DNA of 14,041 bases from the NCBI GenBank assembly GCA_012271025.1, contig JAAXHF010000491.1, positions 1-14,041 of the forward strand. The letters run 5' to 3'. Shown here piece by piece: positions 5,973 through 13,619 of the stretch (the first letter of the stretch is position 1; every line of letters starts with the position of its first letter). The DNA is from Deltaproteobacteria bacterium (GTDB lineage: Bacteria > Desulfobacterota_B > Binatia > Bin18). A program made the translations under genes and the position numbers. The notes below the pieces were generated by a model. The model was given only the letters and a program-made list of their open reading frames with translations, was not told the origin of the DNA and did no database searches.

Positions 5973-8268
5973 TCCAGACAAGCCCGATTACACCAATACG
6001 CCGGCCTCGGACCGCCGTCCGGCCTACGGCTATGCGCCGGCCGACCCGGCTGCCCCGCCGGCGGCGAGCATTGTGACGCCCTTCTACAACACCGGAGCGA
6101 TTTTTCATGAGACGGCGCGGTCGGTCTTTCGTCAGTCTTTTCAACAGTGGGAATGGCTGATCGTCAACGATGGCTCGACCCGGCCCGAGGCTCTGGCGGT
6201 TCTGGACGAATACCGCCGCCTCGACGATCTCCGCGTTCGGGTGATTGACCTGCCGACCAATCAGGGGCCGAGTGCGGCGCGCAACCGTGCCTTTCAAGAA
6301 GCCCGCGCGTCGTATGTCGTCCAGCTTGACAGCGATAACCTGCTCGAGCCGACCGCCATAGAGAAATGGCTGTGGTTCCTGGAGTCCCACCCGGAATACG
6401 CCTTCGTCAAGGGCTACTCGGTCGGCTTCGATGCCCGGGAGTATCTGTGGCAGCAGGGCTTTCACAACAATGAGGTCTTCCTCGAATCGAACCTGGTGGA
6501 TATCACCGGCGCGCTGCGCCGCAGCGTGCATCAGGCGGTCGGCGGCTATGACGAAACGATTCGGGGCGGGCTCGAAGACTGGGACTTCTGGCTGCACTGC
6601 GCCAGTCAGGGCTATTGGGGGACGACGCTGCCGGAGTATCTCGACTGGTACCGGCGGCGTGAGAATCACAACGAGCGCTGGGAAACCTGGGACGGCGGGA
6701 CGCGTGAGGCCGCGTTTCGGGATACCCTGCGCCGGCGCTACGCGCAGCTGTGGCAGGGGCGGTTCCCCGCTCCCCAAACCGCTCCGCCGACACCATATGA
6801 AACCGTCTCCGACGCCCTGCCGTGGCCCAACCGGCTCGCCAAGCACAAGCCGCGCCTGCTGCTGATTGCGCCGTGGTTGGCCATGGGCGGGTCGGACAAG
6901 TTCAATCTCGACCTGCTGACCCAGCTCAGGCCGCGTGGCTGGGAGGTGACGATTGCGACGACGCTCGGCGGCGAGCAGTCGTGGGCGGCCCAGTTTGCCC
7001 GGTATACGCCCGATATCTTCCTCCTCGACCGTTTTCTGCGCTCGGCGGATTATCCCCGTTTTTTGCGCGCCCTCATCCACAGCCGAGATGCCGACGCGGT
7101 GCTCATCTCGCACAGCGAGTTCGGCTATCAGCTCTTGCCCTACCTGCGGGCGCATTTCCCGAGCCTGCCGCTGCTCGATTTCTGCCACATCGAAGAAGAG
7201 GGCTGGAAGAACGGCGGCTATCCGCACATGTCGGCAACCTACCAAGACATGCTCGACAGACAGCTGGTGACCTCGCACCACCTGAAGGGCTGGATGGAAA
7301 AGCGGGGCGCCGACCCGGCGTCTATTGATGTCTGCTACATCAACGTTGACGCCGACTATTGGCGACCCGACCCCGACCGGGGGCGCCGCGCCCGCCGCCG
7401 GTTCGACATTGCCGAGACCACGCCGCTCATCGTGTTCGCAGGGCGCGTATGCCCCCAAAAACAGCCGGCGGTTCTGGCCCAGACGGCCGCGCGGCTGGCG
7501 CAGCGCAGCTCCGATTTTCTGCTCCTCGTGGCCGGAGACGGACCGGATTTCGAGTGGCTGCGGACGTTTGTCAAAAAGAACCGGCTGGACCGCCAGGTCC
7601 GTCTGCTCGGAGCCGTGCCCAACGCCGAGATTCGGGACCTGCTGGCTGCTGCGGACATTTTTTTTCTGCCCTCGGAGTGGGAGGGCATTGCCCTGTCCAT
7701 ATACGAGGCCATGGCCTGCGGCGTGCCGGTGGTGGGAGCCGACGTGGGCGGCCAGGCGGAGCTGGTCACGCCTGAGTGCGGGGTGTTGATTGGACGGGGG
7801 GAGGAGGCCGGGGAAGCCCGGCAATATGCGGACATCCTGGCCCAGCTGCTGAGTGATCCTGAGCGGCGCAAAACGCTGGGCCACCACGCGCGCCGACGCA
7901 TCGAAGACCACTTCCGGCTTGAGCACATGACCGAGCGCTTCCTGGCCGCCTATGACGCGGCCCGGCAGGAGCGGGAAACCGCAGCCCGTCCGGTGCCGGG
8001 GATCGGACTCGGCCGAGCGTGCGCCAGTCAAGCGGTCGAATACCAGCGCCTGTCAAGCCTCACCGGCTGGCTATGGCAGGAACGGGGGCAGGCGGCAGCC
8101 GGGGGTCTCGTGCCGGCCCACGCTCATTCGTGGCGGACGGGCCTGTATTTTGCCCTCCGTCGCGCGCTGCTGCCGGCCTACAGCGCCCTGCTCAAGAGAA
8201 ACCAGTCGTGGCTGCTGCCGCTGAAAAACCGCCTTAAACGCCGCCTGCTCCGCGAGGGAAGTCCATGA
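5965..8268 (+). CDS. Bifunctional GT2-GT4 glycosyltransferase
   Basis: Second fused glycosyltransferase, with the two folds in the opposite order to the preceding gene. Residues about 33-260 are GT2: ASIVTPFYNTG, LIVNDGST, QLDSDN (Asp122-Ser-Asp124, the metal-binding DxD), and GGLEDWDFWLHC as base region. Residues about 288-660 are GT4: LLLIAPWLAMGGSDK (Gly308-309, Lys312), FAGRVCPQKQP, and PSEWEGIALSIYEAMACG with E-x7-E Glu573-Glu581. The last 100 residues are basic and hydrophobic (RRALLPAYSALLKRN...RLKRRLLRE), suggesting peripheral membrane binding. The ATG at 5965 lies inside the end of the upstream gene (8-base overlap, ATGATTGA), so the two are probably made together from one mRNA. Acceptors and donors cannot be told from the sequence. 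Confidence 0.9.
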   Translation: MIDPDKPDYTNTPASDRRPAYGYAPADPAAPPAASIVTPFYNTGAIFHETARSVFRQSFQQWEWLIVNDGSTRPEALAVLDEYRRLDDLRVRVIDLPTNQGPSAARNRAFQEARASYVVQLDSDNLLEPTAIEKWLWFLESHPEYAFVKGYSVGFDAREYLWQQGFHNNEVFLESNLVDITGALRRSVHQAVGGYDETIRGGLEDWDFWLHCASQGYWGTTLPEYLDWYRRRENHNERWETWDGGTREAAFRDTLRRRYAQLWQGRFPAPQTAPPTPYETVSDALPWPNRLAKHKPRLLLIAPWLAMGGSDKFNLDLLTQLRPRGWEVTIATTLGGEQSWAAQFARYTPDIFLLDRFLRSADYPRFLRALIHSRDADAVLISHSEFGYQLLPYLRAHFPSLPLLDFCHIEEEGWKNGGYPHMSATYQDMLDRQLVTSHHLKGWMEKRGADPASIDVCYINVDADYWRPDPDRGRRARRRFDIAETTPLIVFAGRVCPQKQPAVLAQTAARLAQRSSDFLLLVAGDGPDFEWLRTFVKKNRLDRQVRLLGAVPNAEIRDLLAAADIFFLPSEWEGIALSIYEAMACGVPVVGADVGGQAELVTPECGVLIGRGEEAGEARQYADILAQLLSDPERRKTLGHHARRRIEDHFRLEHMTERFLAAYDAARQERETAARPVPGIGLGRACASQAVEYQRLSSLTGWLWQERGQAAAGGLVPAHAHSWRTGLYFALRRALLPAYSALLKRNQSWLLPLKNRLKRRLLREGSP

Positions 8269-8288
8269 GCGATACGCCGGCGCCCCGT

Positions 8289-8403
8289 CATGCCAGTCAA
8301 ATCCTCCTTAATCCCCCTTTGGCAAAGGGGGAAGCGCGAAGCGCAGGGGGATTTCTGCGCCAGGAGCGTCCGCTCCGAAAAGAGAATTTCAAAGTGATAC
8401 ACC
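8289..8403. mobile_element. Repeat A2, inverted copy of family A
   Basis: Reverse complement of the A1 core: 8289-8396 matches 1976-2083 at about 90% by eye. The end GTGATACACC at 8394-8403 corresponds to the A1 left end, giving a shared terminus GTGTMTCASTTTG read inward. The opposite end is not recognisable, so this copy may be truncated. It lies between the GT2-GT4 stop and the small coiled-coil gene and is open on the + strand. Translated, it reads NPPLAKGEARSAGG, which is repeat sequence rather than a real protein start. Confidence 0.7.
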
Positions 8404-8456
8404 GCCTCCGGCGGGAGCAGCTCGACTTTCACAATCTCGGCCTGTTGGATGACCTT

Positions 8457-8774
8457 ATGCGAGGGCTATTTCTCAGCTGTCTCCTGTGGAGTGTAATCGT
8501 GCTGCCCGGCCCGGCAGAGGCGGTCACTCCGTCGCCGGCCTTAACCGACTGGGAGATTGCCGAGCGGCTGACGCGCTTGGAAACGCGACTGGACGAGGGA
8601 CTGACGGGCTTGCGGTCGGATATCGCCCAGCTGCGGACGGACGTGCAGGAGCAGAACCGCCAGTTGCGGGAGGATATGAACACCCGTTTTGAGGAGCATT
8701 CCCGGCTGATACTCGGCATCCTGGCCGCATTTGCGGCACTCTTTGTGGTTAGAGCAAATTCCGATCCTGTGTAG
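8457..8774 (+). CDS. Small signal-peptide coiled-coil membrane protein, truncated by a MITE
   Basis: Function unknown. From ATG 8457 it encodes 105 residues: a signal-peptide-like MRGLFLSCLLWSVIVLPGPAEA, then TDWEIAERLTRLETRLDEGL and a charged coiled coil to about residue 82, then a membrane helix LILGILAAFAALFVV. The last seven residues (RANSDPV) and the stop come from repeat B2. Removing B2 with one TA continues the frame into VWDRRTAARPFEDKV and a stop at 8980-8982, giving 126 residues that resemble a family I know with this N-terminus and a WDRRT ending. The frame is also open back to an ATG at 8265 overlapping the previous stop (ATGA) with a GAGGGA ribosome-binding site, but residues from there are repeat A2 sequence. 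Whether the shortened protein works is unknown; it may be a pseudogene. Confidence 0.65.
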   Translation: MRGLFLSCLLWSVIVLPGPAEAVTPSPALTDWEIAERLTRLETRLDEGLTGLRSDIAQLRTDVQEQNRQLREDMNTRFEEHSRLILGILAAFAALFVVRANSDPV

Positions 8775-8898
8775 CCGCCTGTCATTCCTGCGCAAGCAGG
8801 AATCCAGCCCCCGAGCCCCCCACCTCTGGATGCCGGATCACGTCCGGCATGACGAGAGTGGAACGGCGTGGCTACAGCCTAACGCAAACCGCTCTAAC
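8748..8898. mobile_element. MITE copy B2 inserted in a coding sequence
   Basis: Second copy of family B, starting GTTAGAGC and ending GCTCTAAC, with TA at 8750-8751 and 8895-8896. It contains the same paired hairpins as B1: TTCCTGC-GCAA-GCAGGAA (8785-8802) and ATGCCGGA-TCACG-TCCGGCAT (8830-8850), with ATCCAG/CTGGAT pairing between them. It supplies the stop codon of the small coiled-coil gene. It lies in the gap between convergent genes and might also serve as a transcription end, though no T-run follows. Confidence 0.78.
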
Positions 8899-8967
8899 GT
8901 CAGCCTTGTGGTGTGGGACCGGCGGACGGCAGCGCGTCCGTTTGAGGACAAAGTGACCGTACAAATG

Positions 8968-11625
8968 CTAATCACGGTGTGAGGTCGGAGCCGAGTTGGA
9001 TTGATCGCCGGCATGAAGACGAATAGCCGGAGGGAGTCCGCCACGGAGCATGGCTGGATAGCCAAGTTCGGAGATACGACCATCTTCTGACACGGCATAG
9101 ACGCGCAGGGTCAGGGAAGGATTTTCCGTGAACTGGGCCAGCGGCAGGGTATAGTGAAAGCCAGATAGCCCGAGCGCTGGTTTCTCAAAGTGTTGGGCTA
9201 CATCCGGTCGGGCAACATCAAGCCCCCCAGCGTGAAAAAACTCATCGTTGACACACATCCATATCTCTTTGGCCATTTGTGCCTGCTCAACATCGGCCGC
9301 CCAGCCGGCCAACTCAAGATGTCCGGCCCTGATCTCAGCGTGGTCAACCCAACCTTGAAGGGTGGAACCGACCACAGGACGGGGTATGCACTGTGGAGAC
9401 ATAATCGTCTGTGGGGCGGGGGATGGATATTCAGGCAGTTGGTCAAAAACAGCCCTGGGACGCAGTAAAGTCATTCGCTCTTCCGTCTGCGAAACAACAA
9501 ACGTTTCAACCTCGTTTTTGCCTGGCCGAAACGCTTGCTCCGGCACAATCGCTGACCAAGAACCAGATTCACCTTTCACTGGGAATTGCCATGGCCGGGT
9601 TACGGCCTGAACTGTTCCGTTCACTGCGATCGCCAAGGCGTGGGGAGTCTTGACGTGTCCTTGTGAACGGATTCGGCCAGTGATGTGAGCAGGAAGAAAG
9701 GTGGACTCAAGATCGACAGCAGCAAAGAGGTCGGGAGAGTCATATTTGATAGAGATCGTGTGGTCCTCTCTGGGCTCGAAGTCGGAAAGTGGACGACCGA
9801 CGAGAGAGCGGGGCTCGCCGCTATGAACGAGCCCCAAATCCCAGGACGATATATCCCCTGAAGTAAGACCAAGCTTATAGTCAACGGACGCTTGCAGGAT
9901 GTGCTGCGGAACAGGTGCAAGGCTCAGACGTCTGTCTATATCTTTGAACGAGAAAAAGGAGAGAGCTTCTCGCTTGTTGGCAGGGTTCAAGGCAGATTGT
10001 CCGTCTGTGGGCCAGGGGAGTGTGACCCCTAAAAGCTCTGCCACGGTTGGCAAGATGTCAGTTGTTTCGACGGAAGATTCGATCAGGAGTGCTTCCTGCT
10101 GGTGTGGTGCTTTAATGAAGAATGGGACCAGGGCAATATCGCAGCGATTGACCTCTGTCATTTGGCGACGAAATTCTCCGTTCCGAAAACTGACTCCGTG
10201 GTCGGCGGTAATAATGATGAGAGAACGATCATAGAGACCGACTTGGCGAAGACGAGCAAGGAGCTGTCCCAAAAGATTATCGACAAATTTGACTTGGAGA
10301 AGATAGCGTTGGTAGTTCTGCGTAGTCGCCCACGAATCATTTCCCCACTGATCTTTACTGTGCTCGGAAAATCCAACAAGGGCTACATCTTTGCTGTACA
10401 GCTTTCCTGACGGCAAATAGTTGTAAAGGACATGGGGAAGAAGAATGTGAAGATAATGGAAGGCTGGCTGTGGCTGCGGCGTAATGGCGTTCACAAATTC
10501 AGTAAACTGCTGAAAGCGGTCGACCCACATGCCCTTGCCTATGGAATCCCAGATGTTTTTTCTGATCTGTGCTTTCTCCTGTTTGTCTGCAGGGGAAGCA
10601 ACGGGAACGGAGGGAGAAGGCGTTCCGCCAAAGTTCATCCAGTTTTGGGTTATGGGAGGAATCCCTACACGCAGGTCCGGCGGAAGGAGCAGATGAAGAT
10701 AGACAATTGACAGATCGGAGCCTAGGGCGATGAGGCGTTGAGGCAGACTGTTTTTCTTGGGCTTATTACAGAGCGCATCGGGACAGAGCATTGTGTAGGT
10801 GCCGAATGTTTTAATTGTATAGGCGTCCTGCAAGAGGGTAAAAATGTTGTGCGGATGATCCTCTGCGGTAGGCAGCAGAGAAGAATCTGGATATTTCCCT
10901 GTAAGTATAGCTGGGATCGCGTGCAAGGTTCCGTCACTCACGGTAGTAGTGTTTTTGAACCAGGTAGCCTGTTCTGCAAAAGCCGCAAAATTCGGATATT
11001 GAGCAGGGTCAATCTGCAGCTCCTTGTCAAGGAGCGAGACCAAGGAAAACTCATCAAAAACCACCATAACGATGGGCGGTGGACTTTCAATCTTGACTCC
11101 CGTACCAACTACATCCTTCTGAGCGAACAGCAGGGACGAGACTGGTGAGAAGAAAAGAAAGAGGACTGGGACAACCGCCAGACCGGGCGAGAGCATGGTG
11201 AAGAATGTCCGCATTACGGCGAAGCGGTAATAGCCTGCGACCGCGAGCAGACCAATCAGACCAGCACTCGTGACGAGAACGAAACCCGGCATCTGCGGGA
11301 CTGCCGGCATGGCCTGAACTGCGAGTGCAGCCAGGCCAACCGCTAGTAGACCCAGCAGTAACCCGAGACTCATTCCCTTGTGAATCCAGCTTGTCACCCA
11401 GGCCGGCAGGAGAAGCAGGGCAGGGAAGCCTAGGCACGAAAGCAGGACAAACAGGAGGATATCGAGGGGAGCAGATTGCCGAATGACAAAGAATTCAGCG
11501 TGACGAGACAGAAGATCAAATAACGGCTGCGTCACTGCAAAATTCCACACTACCAGGAAGTGCAGACTGCAAAGCGCAAGCCCTGGATATCGAGATATAA
11601 GGAGGGATGGCTGACGTTGACTCAT
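8968..11625 (-). CDS. Membrane-anchored sulfatase/alkaline-phosphatase-superfamily enzyme
   Basis: Probable periplasm-facing hydrolase or transferase (sulfatase, or phosphoglycerol/phosphoethanolamine transferase type) acting on the surface glycan or lipid. Seen: 885 residues; about five membrane helices in residues 1-170; a sulfatase-like domain starting IVMVVFDEF (metal ligand Asp191); a nucleophile region TTTVSDGTLHAIPAILTGKYP with Thr233 as likely nucleophile and no CxPxR, so not a formylglycine sulfatase; and IIITADHGVSF (Asp475, His476). The C-terminal 110 residues (LAGWAADVE...RPDVAQHF...GFHYTLPL) form a separate beta-rich-looking module that I recall from other sugar-related proteins. 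The ATG is 9 bases after the upstream methyltransferase stop, so an operon is likely. Base composition is lower in GC than the neighbouring glycosyltransferases. The exact reaction is not decidable. Confidence 0.82.
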   Translation of the reverse strand: MSQRQPSLLISRYPGLALCSLHFLVVWNFAVTQPLFDLLSRHAEFFVIRQSAPLDILLFVLLSCLGFPALLLLPAWVTSWIHKGMSLGLLLGLLAVGLAALAVQAMPAVPQMPGFVLVTSAGLIGLLAVAGYYRFAVMRTFFTMLSPGLAVVPVLFLFFSPVSSLLFAQKDVVGTGVKIESPPPIVMVVFDEFSLVSLLDKELQIDPAQYPNFAAFAEQATWFKNTTTVSDGTLHAIPAILTGKYPDSSLLPTAEDHPHNIFTLLQDAYTIKTFGTYTMLCPDALCNKPKKNSLPQRLIALGSDLSIVYLHLLLPPDLRVGIPPITQNWMNFGGTPSPSVPVASPADKQEKAQIRKNIWDSIGKGMWVDRFQQFTEFVNAITPQPQPAFHYLHILLPHVLYNYLPSGKLYSKDVALVGFSEHSKDQWGNDSWATTQNYQRYLLQVKFVDNLLGQLLARLRQVGLYDRSLIIITADHGVSFRNGEFRRQMTEVNRCDIALVPFFIKAPHQQEALLIESSVETTDILPTVAELLGVTLPWPTDGQSALNPANKREALSFFSFKDIDRRLSLAPVPQHILQASVDYKLGLTSGDISSWDLGLVHSGEPRSLVGRPLSDFEPREDHTISIKYDSPDLFAAVDLESTFLPAHITGRIRSQGHVKTPHALAIAVNGTVQAVTRPWQFPVKGESGSWSAIVPEQAFRPGKNEVETFVVSQTEERMTLLRPRAVFDQLPEYPSPAPQTIMSPQCIPRPVVGSTLQGWVDHAEIRAGHLELAGWAADVEQAQMAKEIWMCVNDEFFHAGGLDVARPDVAQHFEKPALGLSGFHYTLPLAQFTENPSLTLRVYAVSEDGRISELGYPAMLRGGLPPAIRLHAGDQSNSAPTSHRD

Positions 11626-11634
11626 CTTGGGTGC

Positions 11635-13047
11635 CTATGTCTGTTTACTCCGCGCGTAGTAGAGTCTGCGCGTGCCTGATTCGAGCGTTTCCTGCTGGTC
11701 AATTTCAAATGCGTCGGCCAGACAGCGCTCAAAATACGTCAGGTCATAGTCGGCGTAGTGATCGGCCTTATGGCGCAGCAGGGTCTGGACCATGGGGTCC
11801 TCTCGCGTCACAAACTCAACCACCAGCGCCGTCCCCAGACTCGCCAGCCAAGCGATGAACTCTCCGAGAGGAATATGCGCGCTGATGACCACATGATGCA
11901 GCAAGGCCAGACACAAAGTCAGGTCGGGCCGGCCACGCTCAAGCAGCGCCTTACGCTCCTGGCCGCGCCAGCCGAGATTCGGGGCAGGGTCGGCCACATT
12001 GCTGATGAGGGGCAGGATATTGCGCGATTGTTCTGTCTTGAGAGCGCAATAGAAGCGCTCAATCACCAGGGCGTCGATATCCATTGCCAGCACGTAGTCC
12101 GCGTTTTCCGCAGCAATGCGCGAGAATGTCCCGGTGTTACAGCCCAGGTCCCAGACCAGATTCCAGCGCCGGCTGTGGGTGACGCGCCGCACGAAGTCGG
12201 CTTTTTGGGCGATCTCGCCGTCCGTATAGGGCAGGGCGTCCGTGTAGCCGGACCAGGTCGAGCGTGTCTGCCGCCAGGTCAGTTTGGCGACCTGTTTTTG
12301 CAGCCGGCTGACATTGGCCTGAATGAGCGCCTTATGAAAGCCGGCCTGACGCAGATCTTTCTTGAGGTTGCGCTCAGTCCGGGCATATGACGCCTCGGCT
12401 TTTGCCTGAAGGACGACATGCGACAGCACGCCCGGTCTGAGCATGTCTCTGAGCGACATGAGTTGGGCGCACTGGGCCGGCTCAATACCGTCCAGATTGC
12501 CCCGCAGCCAGGGCTGAAAGGGCAGGTCTTTGTAGGCTTGCAGAAAAAGCGGATAGAGGAACAGCTGACAGAACTGGCGGTAGCCGACCCAGGGTTCGCC
12601 GGGCCGCAGACGCTCGAACGAGGGAATATCAATAAAGACCGGCTGACTGCCGGACCATTGGACGTTGAACGGGGTGGCGTCTTTGAGCGTCATGTCGGCG
12701 CGTAGCGCGGCGGCCTGGAGTTCGAGGGTCAGCAGCGCGGCGGCCTGTAACATGCTGAATGGCCATTCGTAGGGGTATGAAATGAAGGGGATGGTCTGGT
12801 GTTTGAGAATCGCAATCCATTGCTCATCCTCTCGCCCGGCGTCGGGTGAAGAGCTTAAGGGCTCAAGCTGCTCGGTGTGAACGATTTTTCCCTCGACCAT
12901 GCACTGCCGGAAGAACGGCTTGGTCTTGAGAATTCCCCACTCTTGGGCGGCGTGCGCATCGAGACCGCGAAACACCGCTCCGTCCTGATAGAAGACGCGG
13001 CTGGTGCGGTCACGGAATGAACCCGGCTCAGAGTGAGAGGCTACCAT
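11635..13047 (-). CDS. Kinase-like motif plus SAM-dependent methyltransferase (NoeA-like)
   Basis: Predicted cytoplasmic enzyme of 470 residues. The C-terminal part (from about residue 285) is a class I methyltransferase: VWDLGCNTGTFSRIAA (Asp300, Gly302, Gly306) and AMDID as the SAM-binding strands, then LTLCLALLHHVV. The N-terminal part contains LKDATPFNV (Asp123-x4-Asn128) and, twelve residues later, VFIDIPSFE (Asp140), the spacing of the catalytic loop and metal-binding Asp of small-molecule kinases. The layout recalls the nodulation protein NoeA, as I remember it. ATG 13047 is preferred over GTG 13098, because the GTG lies in the loop of a terminator-like hairpin; neither has a clear ribosome-binding site. 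It is followed 9 bases later by the sulfatase-superfamily gene. It may modify or cap glycan chains (inference). Confidence 0.8.
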   Translation of the reverse strand: MVASHSEPGSFRDRTSRVFYQDGAVFRGLDAHAAQEWGILKTKPFFRQCMVEGKIVHTEQLEPLSSSPDAGREDEQWIAILKHQTIPFISYPYEWPFSMLQAAALLTLELQAAALRADMTLKDATPFNVQWSGSQPVFIDIPSFERLRPGEPWVGYRQFCQLFLYPLFLQAYKDLPFQPWLRGNLDGIEPAQCAQLMSLRDMLRPGVLSHVVLQAKAEASYARTERNLKKDLRQAGFHKALIQANVSRLQKQVAKLTWRQTRSTWSGYTDALPYTDGEIAQKADFVRRVTHSRRWNLVWDLGCNTGTFSRIAAENADYVLAMDIDALVIERFYCALKTEQSRNILPLISNVADPAPNLGWRGQERKALLERGRPDLTLCLALLHHVVISAHIPLGEFIAWLASLGTALVVEFVTREDPMVQTLLRHKADHYADYDLTYFERCLADAFEIDQQETLESGTRRLYYARSKQT

Positions 13048-13069
13048 GCTGATACGGGTCTGGATGGGC

Positions 13070-13125
13070 AAAAAAGAGTAAACGTGTCCTCCAACCACAT
13101 GAGTATGTTGACACGTTTACTCTTT
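13070..13125 (-). terminator. Rho-independent-like terminator between two - strand genes
   Basis: A perfect 16-bp inverted repeat, AAAGAGTAAACGTGTC (13073-13088) against GACACGTTTACTCTTT (13110-13125), with a 21-base loop. Read on the - strand it is followed by a run of six T, so it fits a terminator for the small membrane gene ending at 13163. It also sits just upstream of the methyltransferase start, so it may act as an attenuator for the 2-gene unit. Confidence 0.65.
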
Positions 13126-13162
13126 AAGGAGACGGAAGTGCTGGCGTCCGCGCTCTTTGGCT

Positions 13163-13429
13163 CTACTGCGGCTTGTCAGAGGGGTTCGAGGTGGTGAGAG
13201 AGGCCGCATCCGCTTCCGAATCGTTCTCCTCCTGTTGGGAATGCATGCCAAAGAGGCCGAGCAGACGGTGCCAGTAGAGTTTGGCGATCACCGCCAGGCC
13301 GGCCAGTCCGCCGAGGACGAGTTGCAGCAGCATGCTGCCGCTGCCCGGATCGAGATAGGCAAGTGCCGCAGGAGGTGCTATCAGACTGAGAACCCAGAAA
13401 CACAGCGCGCCGTAACCAACCTGTTGCAT
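13163..13429 (-). CDS. Small membrane protein with YLDPGSGS motif
   Basis: 88 residues, function unknown. Seen: a signal-like or first membrane helix (residues 4-24, ending APPAALA); then AYLDPGSGSMLLQLVLGGLAGLAVIAKLYWHRL, a conserved-looking motif leading into a second helix; then a short charged cytoplasmic-type tail rich in E, D, S and N. I recall short proteins with YLDPGTGS next to polysaccharide genes. ATG 13429 is well supported by GGGAGGA (13436-13442) six bases upstream; the frame is open further upstream, but that part has no protein-like character. It is divergent from the GT4 gene at 13620 and is followed by the terminator-like hairpin, then the methyltransferase on the same strand. 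Confidence 0.8.
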   Translation of the reverse strand: MQQVGYGALCFWVLSLIAPPAALAYLDPGSGSMLLQLVLGGLAGLAVIAKLYWHRLLGLFGMHSQQEENDSEADAASLTTSNPSDKPQ

Positions 13430-13619
13430 GCACCATCCTCCCTCTTTGCCGAATTCTACCGCTCGCCTGCTCGTATCTGATATGAAGCGCTTTCTCAAGC
13501 AGGCCGAGGCCGCGCGCCCATGCGGGCTTCTCTTGAGAAGGATCTTTCCTCGGGGAGACAGAGTCAGAACAGGGCCACGTCCTTGGCTGGGACGAGACGG
13601 TCGAGAGAGGCGGTAGGAA
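13430..13619. promoter_or_regulatory. Divergent intergenic region
   Basis: 190 bases between divergent genes, so promoters in both directions are expected here. I see no convincing sigma-70 pair. On the - strand, TTGAGA (13493-13498) is followed by AT-rich CATATCAGATACG, a weak candidate for the small membrane gene. A short palindrome, CTTCTC-TT-GAGAAG (13527-13540), could be an operator. No other gene is seen. Confidence 0.3.

Noticed and set aside
4902..5981. 359-codon open frame on the - strand
   Set aside because: Antisense shadow of the GT4-GT2 fusion. Its repetitive protein only mirrors the coiled-coil repeat.
5908..8031. 707-codon open frame on the - strand
   Set aside because: It lies wholly antisense to the GT2-GT4 gene, whose motifs are clear. 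Its product is rich in R, H, P and Q without any recognisable domain, as expected from high-GC codon shadows.
8923..8940. CGGACG...CGTCCG hairpin as terminator between convergent genes
   Set aside because: The stem is only six pairs with no T-run on either strand, and the bases code for the restored WDRRTAARP tail of the disrupted gene.
13048..13098. GTG-initiated 17-residue extension of the methyltransferase
   Set aside because: No ribosome-binding site, and the GTG lies in the loop of the terminator-like hairpin. The ATG at 13047 is preferred.
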